Position numbers and translations under genes: made by a program
In this document: piece by piece, positions 21,701 through 28,388 of the stretch
Position numbering within the stretch: the stretch's first letter is position 1
Layout of the letters: every line of letters begins with the position of its first letter
Assembly (NCBI GenBank): GCA_963786945.1
Contig: CAWBAO010000004.1
Location: 186,001 to 250,000, forward strand
DNA from: JADKCZ01 sp963786945
GTDB lineage: Bacteria > Myxococcota > Myxococcia > Myxococcales > Anaeromyxobacteraceae
DNA: 64,000 bases
Reading direction: 5' to 3'
Notes under the pieces: generated by a model
Databases searched by the model: none
What the model saw: only the letters and a program-made list of their open reading frames with translations
Told to the model about the DNA's origin: nothing

Positions 21701-21999
21701 CGGGAGGCTCCGGGACGAGCAGCGACCTCGTCGAGGCCATCATCCACGGCGCCGTGAAGCGGGTCCGCCCCAAGGCCATGACCGTCTTCGCCGCCATGAT
21801 CGGCCTGCTCCCCATCATGTGGTCCACCGGGACCGGCGCCGACCTGATGAAGCGCATCGCCGCGCCCATGGTCGGCGGCCTGGTGACCAGCTTCCTCATG
21901 GAGCTGCTGGTCTACCCGGCGGTCTACTTCCTGTGGAAGCGGCGGGAGCTCTCCAGGGCGACCTCCGGGCCGCCGGCGCTGGCCGCCGCGCTACGGTAG
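18706..21999 (+). CDS. Heavy-metal efflux RND permease (CusA-like), three frameshifts
   Basis: The sequence encodes a full-length CusA/HME permease of about 1,095 residues: IPLDALPDLSDTQVIVYSKWDRSPDIIEDQVTYP, GIAISIGVLVDGAIVEVENA (TM4), the periplasmic TMPIRGRLDMLSTGIRTPVGIKVSG and a second set of transmembrane helices. Met residues in DMLSTGI and GPSMIRDENG match the CusA copper/silver relay. Three frame changes lie near 21103, 21235 and 21717. Each is explained by one extra base, and the net effect is one extra codon, so sequence error is likely. It overlaps cusB by 4 bp. The 3' end overlaps the convergent lipoprotein gene by 9 bp. The last residues of the copy end in PALAAALR. Confidence 0.88.
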
Positions 22000-23493
22000 G
22001 AACGTGAACACGCCCAGCAGGTCCTCCGAGGTGGACAGGGGCACGCCACCGACCGGGATCGACGTGAGGTGGACCTGGTAGGTGCGGCCCGCCACCAGCG
22101 GGGACGGGGCCACGATCGAGCTGGTGACCGGCGCGGTGCTGGCGCCGTAGGCGACGGAGGTGGCGGCCTTGTCCACGCGGGCCTGCCAGGCCACCGCGCC
22201 GGTGTCATCCACCACGGTGAGCTCATAGACGCTGGTCGCCGGGTAGGTCTCCCAGGCGATGGCGGGCGTCGCGCTGGTGGTCGTGCACCCACCCGGCGGG
22301 AGGGCGGCGGGGCTGGACGGGAGGCTCGCGAGCGTCGCACAGGCGCCGTTGGCGTCGGGGAGCGGGGCCTTGAGCCGGACCGCGCCGGTGATCTTGAAGC
22401 CCTGCAGGGTGGCCGCCGAGGTGGTGCCGTCCATGAGGAGCGGCACGCCACCGACCACCTGGAACTCCAGCACCGCGGTGCCGCCGATGTCGGAGGGGTC
22501 GCGCACCAGGTAGTCGGTCTCGAACCCGGCCAGGACCCGGTAGTGGCCGTCGGGGATGCCCGCGATGGACCAGGTGCTGGCGACCTGGCTCCCCCTGAGG
22601 CCGGCCGGGGCGACGCCGCGGATGCGAGCCGCGTCGAAGGTGGAGGCGACGACCAGCAGGACGCTGGTCTGGTTCCAGGCCGTGCTCGAGACCAGCTGGA
22701 CGCTGCCCGCCACCCTGGCCGTCGGGGGCGTGGCGGTCGGGGAGACCAGCGCCACCGGGGATGGGGTGGCGACGCCGCCGGCGAGCGTGACCGTGACCGG
22801 CGCGTAGTTGAAGCCCGCGACGTAGGCGCGGAGCTGCCAGGTGCCGTCGGCGACGTTGAAGATGGTGAAGCTCCCGTCGCTCCCCGGGACGGCGGTGAGC
22901 CCGGCGCCACCGGCCTCGGCGACGACGAGGATCCCGGCGCCGGATGGCGGAGGGGCGACGCTGCCGGAGATCTGGCCGGCCGGCGCCCCGGGGATGGCCT
23001 GCAGCCCGAGGTCGGTCAGCGACGTGCTCACGGTCCACGTGCCACCCGCGTGGACGGCGCCGCCGAGGGCGACCGGCGTCGAGAGGCGCAGCCCCGAGGG
23101 GAAGGACTCGTAGCCCTGGGCGTCAGCGCGCAGCGTGATGCTGGCCGCCGGCCTACCGTCCGGAGCCCGTTCGGCCGGGATCCTCAGGCTGTAGGCGCCC
23201 ACCGTCCCCAGGGTGTTGGAGAGGGCCACCGGCGACGCCGGAGCCCCGTTCACGTCCAGGGTCACCACCCGGGCTCCGCCGAGGCCGACGGCGGTCGCCA
23301 GGTCATGGACCCTGCCATTCACCACCACCGGGTCGAAGCAGCCGGGGGCGCCGCCGGTCACCGGCTCGCAGGCCAGGCCGCTGGCGCAGCCGGTCTGGGC
23401 GGCGACGTCGCATGACGGCGCCGGGGAGGAGGAGCCGCAGGCGGTGAGCAGCAGCGCGGCGGCGAGGCAGGCGGGGCGAGGCGCGAAGGACAT
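21991..23493 (-). CDS. Lipoprotein with carboxypeptidase-regulatory-like repeats, unknown role
   Basis: The 500-residue protein starts MSFAPRPACLAAALLLTACGSSS, a lipoprotein signal with an LTAC lipobox. A short Cys-rich segment (CDVAAQTGCASGLACEPVTGGAPGC) follows, as in many myxobacterial surface lipoproteins. The rest is beta-rich repeats of the carboxypeptidase regulatory/Ig type, seen as VNGRVHDLATAVGLGGARV, GQISGSVAPPPSGAGILVV and RVAGSVQLV, each with a GSFTIFNVADGTWQLRAYVAG-like strand set. No catalytic motif is visible. It probably displays or anchors something at the cell surface. It is convergent with cusA and unrelated to the nickel operon downstream. Confidence 0.72.
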   Translation of the reverse strand: MSFAPRPACLAAALLLTACGSSSPAPSCDVAAQTGCASGLACEPVTGGAPGCFDPVVVNGRVHDLATAVGLGGARVVTLDVNGAPASPVALSNTLGTVGAYSLRIPAERAPDGRPAASITLRADAQGYESFPSGLRLSTPVALGGAVHAGGTWTVSTSLTDLGLQAIPGAPAGQISGSVAPPPSGAGILVVAEAGGAGLTAVPGSDGSFTIFNVADGTWQLRAYVAGFNYAPVTVTLAGGVATPSPVALVSPTATPPTARVAGSVQLVSSTAWNQTSVLLVVASTFDAARIRGVAPAGLRGSQVASTWSIAGIPDGHYRVLAGFETDYLVRDPSDIGGTAVLEFQVVGGVPLLMDGTTSAATLQGFKITGAVRLKAPLPDANGACATLASLPSSPAALPPGGCTTTSATPAIAWETYPATSVYELTVVDDTGAVAWQARVDKAATSVAYGASTAPVTSSIVAPSPLVAGRTYQVHLTSIPVGGVPLSTSEDLLGVFTFLP

Positions 23494-23620
23494 GCGTGTG
23501 CTCCTGGAGCCGGGGTGGCTTCCGCAGGGATGCCACCATGAACTCGCCGGGGGGCAAGGAAGTCGCGCCAGATCTCGCCGATTCCCGCCGGGTGGCCGCA
23601 GCGGGCCTGCCAAGTCCCCG

Positions 23621-24040
23621 TCAGCGCAGGGCCTGGCCTGTGGTCGCGGGGACCACCTTCCCGTACTTCACGCCCTTGGTGGAGACCAGCCCGTCGCCCA
23701 TGCGCAGCACCTCCCGGGCCGGGCCGCGCAGCACCAGCACCTCGAGGCAGTTGTGCTCGTCCATGTGCACGTGGAGCGCCGAGACCACCGCCCTGTGGTT
23801 CTCGTGCTGGATGTGGGCCAGCTTGTGCGCCAGGGTCGACGAGTCGTGGTCGTAGACCAGCGTCACCACCGCCACCTGCTCCCCGCGGCTGGCGGCCTCC
23901 GACCACTGCCGCTGCACCAGCGCATCGCGGAGGAGATCGCGGATGGCCTCCGAGCGCGTGGCGTAGCCCTTCTGCCCGATGAGCCGGTCGAACCGCTCCA
24001 GCAGGTCCTTCTCCAGCGAGACTCCGATGCGTTCGATCAT
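23621..24040 (-). CDS. nikR: NikR nickel-responsive transcriptional regulator
   Basis: The 139-residue protein has an N-terminal ribbon-helix-helix (RIGVSLEKDLLERFDRLIG, YATRSEAIRDLLRDAL) and a C-terminal ACT-like metal domain. The four nickel ligands of E. coli NikR are in place: H79 (QHENH), H90 and H92 (LHVH) and C98 (HNCLEVLVL). Nickel binding lets the tetramer repress nickel uptake genes. It is the last gene of a five-gene nickel transport operon and has a 30-bp gap after nikO. A matching operator candidate lies before the first gene, consistent with autoregulation of the whole unit. Confidence 0.95.
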   Translation of the reverse strand: MIERIGVSLEKDLLERFDRLIGQKGYATRSEAIRDLLRDALVQRQWSEAASRGEQVAVVTLVYDHDSSTLAHKLAHIQHENHRAVVSALHVHMDEHNCLEVLVLRGPAREVLRMGDGLVSTKGVKYGKVVPATTGQALR

Positions 24041-24070
24041 GCCGCGCTCCTCGAGGCCTCGGGGTGGTGC

Positions 24071-24853
24071 TCACTCCAGGTCGTGCACGTGGAAGTGGTC
24101 GTGCCCGGCGCCACCGTGGCGGTGGGCGTGCCGGTGGGCCAGGCCGCTCTCGACGAGCAGCCGCTGGTCGTTCACCAGCGCGCCGGTCGGACCATCGTAG
24201 AGGACGCCGGGCCGGCCCGGCGCCAGCAGCACGGCGCGCGCCCCCAGCTCCTCGGCCACCGTCAGGTTGTGGGTCGCGGTGATCACGGTGACCCCGCGCA
24301 GGCCCTCGAGGAAGTCCACCAGCCGGGCGCCGCCGGCCGGGTCGAGGCCGGCGGTCGGCTCGTCGAGCAGCAGCACCTTCGGCTCCACCGCCATCAGGGC
24401 GGCCAGCGCCACGCGCTTCTTCTCGCCACCGGAGAGCTCGAAGGGCGGCCGCTCCAGCAGCGCCTCCACGTCGAACTGCCGGGCCCAGGTGGCCACCCGG
24501 GCGTCCACGTCGGCGAGGCCGAGCTGGCGCGGCCCGAAGGCGAGCTCGTCGGCCACCGTCGGGTTGAAGAGCATGGCGTCGACGTTCTGGAAGAGGAGCG
24601 CCACCTCGCCGCGGAAGCGGCGGCGGAAGGCCGCCTCGCCGAGGCGGCGCGAGGTGAGCGGCTCTCCCGCGTAGGAGATGCGCCCCGCCGCGGGCTCGAC
24701 CAGGCCGTCGAGCGCCTTGAGGAGCGTGGTCTTGCCGCAGCCGTTGACGCCGAGCAGGACCAGCCGCTCTCCCGGCGTCACCGCGAAGCCGATCCCGCTG
24801 AGCACGGTGCGGCCGCCGAGCGAGATGGCCAGGCCCGCGACGGTGAAGGACAT
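24071..24853 (-). CDS. nikO: Nickel ECF transporter ATP-binding protein
   Basis: The 260-residue ATPase has Walker A GVNGCGKTTLLKAL, Q-loop ALLFQNVDAML, the FELSGGEKKRVALAAL signature, Walker B KVLLLDEPTAGLDP and the switch His of ITATHNL. This is the CbiO/NikO branch of energy-coupling factor ATPases. The C-terminus is strikingly His-rich (HRHAHRHGGAGHDHFHVHDLE), suggesting metal binding or sensing at the cytoplasmic side. Its start overlaps the stop of the upstream NikQ-like gene by 1 bp. With NikL, NikM and NikQ it forms one nickel importer. Confidence 0.92.
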   Translation of the reverse strand: MSFTVAGLAISLGGRTVLSGIGFAVTPGERLVLLGVNGCGKTTLLKALDGLVEPAAGRISYAGEPLTSRRLGEAAFRRRFRGEVALLFQNVDAMLFNPTVADELAFGPRQLGLADVDARVATWARQFDVEALLERPPFELSGGEKKRVALAALMAVEPKVLLLDEPTAGLDPAGGARLVDFLEGLRGVTVITATHNLTVAEELGARAVLLAPGRPGVLYDGPTGALVNDQRLLVESGLAHRHAHRHGGAGHDHFHVHDLE

Positions 24854-25422
24854 CAGAAGCCCCTCGCGCGCATGGCGTCGGAGACGTCCCTGGCGTTGCG
24901 CACCGCCAGCGTGAAGAGCATGGCCGTGATCCCGCCCGCGCCGCGCAGCAGGTCGAGCGGGCCGGGGCGGCGCGGCAGCCGGCTCCGCAACCCCAGCAGC
25001 GACTCGGTGGAGAGGAGGCGCAAGGCGTGGATCTGCGCCAGCGTCACCACCAGCAGCCGGGCCAGGGCGGGGAACGGCGCCAGCGCGGGGAGCAGCGCCA
25101 CCCGGTCGAGGACCGCGAAGGTGAGGAAGCCGATGAGCGCGGTGCGCAGGGCCAGGGCGGCGAAGGGCTCGAGCGGCGGCCAGGCGCCGCTGGCCAGGCG
25201 AAGCCAGCCGAGGGACGCGGCCGAGAGGGCCACCGTCAGCGGCACCACGGAGCGGAGCGTCCGTCCCAGGGTGCGCCGGAGGCCGCGGCGGAGGAGGAGC
25301 GCGGCGAGGCCACCCGCGGCGGCCAGCCAGGCCGGGTCGCGGACGGCGGAGAGCGCGAAGATCGCCAGCAGCCAGCCGAGCAGGAGGCGGCGGCTGGCGC
25401 GCGGGTCAGGCCTGGACGCCAC
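24853..25422 (-). CDS. nikQ: ECF transporter transmembrane protein (NikQ/CbiQ-like)
   Basis: The 189-residue protein has four to five hydrophobic helices and the coupling segment typical of the T-component (SRLPRRPGPLDLLRGAGGI, then RNARDVSDAMRARGF). It is shorter than usual CbiQ (about 225-260), lacking some N-terminal sequence, but remains open without frame breaks. It links the ATPase to the nickel-specific subunits. Its 5' end overlaps the 3' end of nikM by 17 bp, and its stop overlaps the nikO start. Confidence 0.82.
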   Translation of the reverse strand: MASRPDPRASRRLLLGWLLAIFALSAVRDPAWLAAAGGLAALLLRRGLRRTLGRTLRSVVPLTVALSAASLGWLRLASGAWPPLEPFAALALRTALIGFLTFAVLDRVALLPALAPFPALARLLVVTLAQIHALRLLSTESLLGLRSRLPRRPGPLDLLRGAGGITAMLFTLAVRNARDVSDAMRARGF

Positions 25423-26042
25423 GGAGCCCGGCCCTCCTGACCAGCGAGAGGGCGAAGACCGTGTAGAGCCCCTCCACCAGGCCTCCCACCGTGAGGCTGG
25501 GCACCATCATGGCGACCGCCGTGACGGCCGGCGCCACCGGGAAGATCCGCGGGTCGAGCCGGTGCTGCAGCGCCAGCACGCCCACCACCGCCAGCGGTGG
25601 CCACCTGGGTGGAGACCCAGCCGGCGGCGAAGAGGGCCAGCCGCTCGGAGAGCGGTCGGAGCGCCTTCCAGGCCAACCAGCCGGCCAGCGGCCCGAGCAG
25701 CCCCATGGCCAGCGCGTTGACGCCCAGCACCGTCACGCCGCCGGCCCCGAAGAAGAGCGCCTGGATCGCCAGCACCAGCGACTCGCAGACGAAGGCCGCC
25801 AGCGGGCCGAAGAGCAGGGCCAGCAGGGTCACGCCGGTGAGGTGGATGGAGGTCCCTCCCGGCACCGGGATGAGGATGGTCTGGACCACGAAGGCCAGGG
25901 CCGCGAGCGAGCCGACCACCGGCAGCGACTCGGCCGCCTCGCGCCCGAAGTGGCGGCGTGCTCCCCAGGCCCAGAGCGGCACCGCCACCGCGTAGGCGGG
26001 CAGGCTCAGCTGGGGCGAGATGAAGCCGTCGGGGAGGTGCAT
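25406..26042 (-). CDS. nikM: Nickel ECF substrate-specific component NikM, frameshifted
   Basis: The protein begins MHLPDGFISPQ, the hallmark CbiM/NikM N-terminus in which the amino group and His2 coordinate the metal. Further conserved pieces are IPVPGGTSIHLTG (another ligand region), FGPLAAFVCESLVLAIQALFFGAGGVTVLGVNALAMG and a C-terminal LALQHRLDPRIFPVAP. After GWVSTQVATA, near 25590-25600, the frame shifts by one extra base inside a GGTGG-type stretch, then VVGVLALQHR continues to the stop. Total length is 212 codons plus one base, the normal size for NikM. I read this as a likely sequence error. It sits between nikL (2-bp gap) and nikQ (overlap). Confidence 0.85.
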
Positions 26043-26044
26043 GG

Positions 26045-26530
26045 TCAGCGGGGCCGGGAGCGGTCCTTCTTGCGCCAGGCCAGCCCCAGGGCGGCGAAGA
26101 CGGCACCGACGGCGACGAGTCCGAGGAGCGGGCGGAGCAGCGGGGGGAGGCCTGGGCGAGCGGGCGCCGCGACGGGGGGAGCCCCCGGCGGGGCGACCTC
26201 GACCTCGACGTCGAGCCCGTGCCCGGTGGCCTCGATGACCCGGACCCGCCAGGCTCCGGGCTGGCTGGGGACGAAGGCCAGCCAGCCGGCGCGGTCGGTC
26301 CGGCCCTCCTGCCACGGGTGCTGCCGATCGGCGGGCGAGTAGACCTCGTAGATGGCCCCGGCCACCGCCTCGCCGTCCGACTCCCAGGTCCGCACCCCGA
26401 CGGCCGCACCCCGCTGCACCTCGTGGAGCGTCTCGTGGGCGAGGGCCGGCCACGCGACGAGCGCCAGCAGCGCCACCGACGACATCACGGCGACACGGCT
26501 CGCGGCGACACGGCGGGGACTGGCTGGCAC
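26045..26530 (-). CDS. NikL-like periplasmic accessory subunit of the nickel transporter
   Basis: The 161-residue protein has an N-terminal signal or anchor helix (MSSVALLALVAWPALA internally), a periplasmic beta domain of the NikL/DUF4198 kind (HETLHEVQRGAAVGVRTWESDGEAVAG, YEVYSPAD, GWLAFVPSQPGAWRVRVIEATGHGL) and a C-terminal transmembrane helix (LLGLVAVGAVFAALGLAWRKK). The start chosen is GTG at 26530, with GGGGGAA five bases before it. The ATG at 26575 lies inside the putative NikR operator, and the ATG at 26485 would remove the basic N-terminus of the signal. It is first in the nickel operon and two bases ahead of nikM. Confidence 0.7.
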   Translation of the reverse strand: MPASPRRVAASRVAVMSSVALLALVAWPALAHETLHEVQRGAAVGVRTWESDGEAVAGAIYEVYSPADRQHPWQEGRTDRAGWLAFVPSQPGAWRVRVIEATGHGLDVEVEVAPPGAPPVAAPARPGLPPLLRPLLGLVAVGAVFAALGLAWRKKDRSRPR

Positions 26531-26556
26531 GGTGTTCCCCCGGGCGCGGAGGCGCA

Positions 26557-26583
26557 GTAGCACGACGACCTGCATCGTGATAC
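26557..26583. promoter_or_regulatory. Candidate NikR operator before the nickel operon
   Basis: GTAGCACGA-N9-TCGTGATAC is an inverted repeat with one mismatch per nine, 27 bp overall and 26 nt upstream of the nikL GTG. The outer GTA..CA / TG.TAC half-sites and the overall length resemble the E. coli NikR site GTATGA-N16-TCATAC (28 bp). Confidence 0.6.
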
Positions 26584-26735
26584 CGAGCCCGGTCGGCCAG
26601 AAGCAAGCCGAATGTGGTGACTTCACCCCTGGTGCTGCGACGTTCCGCGCAACCCGCCGCCCGCCAGGGCCTGGCCGGCCACGCCACGCACGTCGCCGGC
26701 ATGCCAGGGCGGCGGACCGGATGGCGAAGGCTTCC

Positions 26736-27200
26736 CTAGGCCTTGACGCCCAGGTTGGCCACCGGCTGCACCTTCTCGCAGGCCATCCACTCGTGCGTGT
26801 CGAGCAGCACGGCATCCTCGTGGGTCCCGGCCGGCAGCAGCAGCGTCCGCTCGTTCTCCAGCTTGGCGTCCATGAAGATGGGCACGCCGAAGAGCGCCAG
26901 CGGCGGCTCGGCGCCACGCTCGCAGGGCTCGAAGCGCGGCGCGAACTCGTCCTCCGCCACCAGCTCCGCGCGCTGGCCGGTGGCCTCCTCGAGGGCTGCC
27001 AGGTTGAGCCGTTCCGGGGCCGCCACCACGGCCAGCGCCAGGTTTCCGGCCATCCTCACCACCACCGGCTTGGCCACGTGGCGACCGGCCATGTGCTCGG
27101 TGGCGGCCAGCTCCTGCGCGGTCATCACCGAGGGGTGGACGTGGTGCTCGAACCCCTGGTGCTTGAGCCGCAGGTGCGCCTTGATCATCGACGGGATCAT
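26736..27200 (-). CDS. YbaK/EbsC-domain protein (aminoacyl-tRNA deacylase-like), copy A
   Basis: The 154-residue protein starts MIPSMIKAHL after a GGAGGA site. It has the YbaK-type fold marks: HLRLKHQGFEHHVH, MTAQELAATEHMAGRHVAKPVVVR with the probable catalytic Lys, ALEEATGQRAEL, PPLALFGVPIFMDAKL and LPAGTHEDAVLL. YbaK/ProX-type enzymes hydrolyse misacylated tRNA, though many paralogues act on other acyl groups. It is about four-fifths identical to the neighbouring copy at 27348-27815, and its upstream DNA carries a similar 46-nt block. A PCERGAEPPLAL segment is present in both copies. Confidence 0.8.
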   Translation of the reverse strand: MIPSMIKAHLRLKHQGFEHHVHPSVMTAQELAATEHMAGRHVAKPVVVRMAGNLALAVVAAPERLNLAALEEATGQRAELVAEDEFAPRFEPCERGAEPPLALFGVPIFMDAKLENERTLLLPAGTHEDAVLLDTHEWMACEKVQPVANLGVKA

Positions 27201-27242
27201 CGCGTCCTCCCCGGGAGGTCCGCCCTTCCCCTCCCCATGGCT

Positions 27243-27288
27243 GGATCCTGCGCCTCGCCGGCCACGGCCGACAGGCCCCGCTTGGCCA
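27243..27288 (-). promoter_or_regulatory. Duplicated upstream block, copy A
   Basis: This 46-nt block lies 42 nt before the copy A start codon. It shares about 38 positions with the block at 27852-27897, including GGATCCTGCGCC and CCGACAGGCCCC. The spacing to the start codon is similar in both, so it probably holds the promoter or an operator. Confidence 0.55.
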
Positions 27289-27347
27289 GCCCCCTCGGCG
27301 GGAGGCGGCATCCTGCCGGCCGGGCGCTCCCCGGCGGCGCGGGCTGC

Positions 27348-27815
27348 TCAGTGGGCCACCACGCCGAGGTTGGCCACCGGCTGCGCCTTCTCGCAGGTCA
27401 TCCACTGGCGCGTGTCGAGCACCACGGCGTCCTGGTGCGATCCCGCCGGCATCAGCAGCGTCCGCTCCTGCTCCAGCCTGGCGTCCACGAAGATGGGCAC
27501 GCCGAAGAGCGCCAGCGGCGGCTCGGCGCCGCGCTCGCAGGGCTCGAACAGCGGCGCGAACTCCTGCTCGCTGACCAGCTCGGCCCGCAAGCCGGTGGCC
27601 TCCTCCAGCACCGCCAGGTCGAGCCGCTCCGACGCGGCCACCACGGCCAGCGCCAGGTTCCCGTCCAGCTTGACCACCACCGGCTTGGCCACCCGGTGGC
27701 CGGAGACGTGCTCCCTGGCCGCGAGGTCCTGGGCCGTCATGGCCGCCCGGTGGACGTGGTGCTCGAACCCCTGGTGCTTCTGTCGCAGGTGCGCCTCGAT
27801 CTTCGACGGGATCAT
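27348..27815 (-). CDS. YbaK/EbsC-domain protein, copy B
   Basis: The 155-residue product begins MIPSKIEAHLRQKHQGFEHHVH and follows copy A throughout, with the same length, the same conserved Lys in AKPVVVK, GVPIFVDARL and MPAGSHQDAVVL. Differences are scattered and mostly conservative, so both copies appear under constraint rather than one being a decaying duplicate. It is the first of two minus-strand paralogues and is divergent from the V-type ATPase operon. Both genes have separate start-proximal regulatory blocks, suggesting independent transcription. The biological substrate is unknown. Confidence 0.8.
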   Translation of the reverse strand: MIPSKIEAHLRQKHQGFEHHVHRAAMTAQDLAAREHVSGHRVAKPVVVKLDGNLALAVVAASERLDLAVLEEATGLRAELVSEQEFAPLFEPCERGAEPPLALFGVPIFVDARLEQERTLLMPAGSHQDAVVLDTRQWMTCEKAQPVANLGVVAH

Positions 27816-27851
27816 GATGTCCTCCGGTGGCGGGAGCCTCTCTCGCGCGAG

Positions 27852-27897
27852 GGATCCTGCGCCCCGCCGACGGCCGCCGACAGGCCCCATTCGGCCA
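27852..27897 (-). promoter_or_regulatory. Duplicated upstream block, copy B
   Basis: This is the counterpart of the block at 27243-27288, 36 nt before the copy B start codon. It keeps GGATCCTGCGCC and CCGACAGGCCCC with small changes between them. The flanking sequence differs, which marks the block as selectively kept. Confidence 0.55.
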
Positions 27898-28046
27898 CTC
27901 TCCTGGGGGGTCGATCCGCGCCTTCACCGCGACCCTCACCTCCGGGCTCGCCCTGCGGAGTGCGACGACCGTGAGCACCCAAGCGTGAGGCAGTTCACCG
28001 CTTGTCACGACGTGGTGGAAGGACTTTGCTACGCACGGGGGGAGCC

Positions 28047-28388
28047 GTGCGGGGACCAGGTACCGACGGCGAGCGAGAGACCCTCGAGCAGCTGCGCGGA
28101 GACGAGGCGGCGCTCGAGCGGGAGATCCGGTCGGCCCAGGCCGAGGTGGCGGCGCTATTGGACGGGGCTCGCACGGAGGCGGCGCGCCTGGTCGCCGAGG
28201 CCAGGGCGGCGGCCGCCCAGGAGGTGGCCGGGCTGCGGGCCGAGGAGCGGCGGGCCCTCGAGGCCGAGCTCGAGGCGGCCCGCGCCGGGGCGGCGCAGGA
28301 CGGGGCGGCCGCGCGTCGCGCCGCGGCCGAGAACGGGCCGCGGGCCCTCGCCACCATCCTCGACGGCGTGCTGGGGAGGCGCCGGTGA
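28047..28388 (+). CDS. V/A-type ATPase subunit G/H-like stalk protein
   Basis: The 113-residue protein is almost entirely charged Ala/Glu/Arg coiled coil (REIRSAQAEVAALLDGARTEAARLVAEARA), as expected of the small peripheral-stalk subunit (G/H) that pairs with subunit E. The start chosen is GTG at 28047, preceded by GGGGGGAG. A TTG 45 bp upstream in the same frame has no ribosome site. It is the first gene of the ATPase operon, and its TGA overlaps the GTG of subunit I. Identity is by position and composition, since coiled coils carry little sequence signal. Confidence 0.72.
   Translation: MRGPGTDGERETLEQLRGDEAALEREIRSAQAEVAALLDGARTEAARLVAEARAAAAQEVAGLRAEERRALEAELEAARAGAAQDGAAARRAAAENGPRALATILDGVLGRRR

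Noticed and set aside
26616..26627. GGTGA-N2-TCACC repeat upstream of the nickel operon as a NikR site
   Set aside because: It is too short for a NikR operator. The 27-bp repeat at 26557-26583 fits far better.
28002..28030. Promoter candidates before the V-ATPase operon (TTGTCA-N17-TTTGCT, or a sigma-54-like TGG/TTGC pair)
   Set aside because: The sigma-70 match is poor at -10, and the sigma-54 pair has GG to GC at 11 rather than 12 nt. Neither is strong enough to list.
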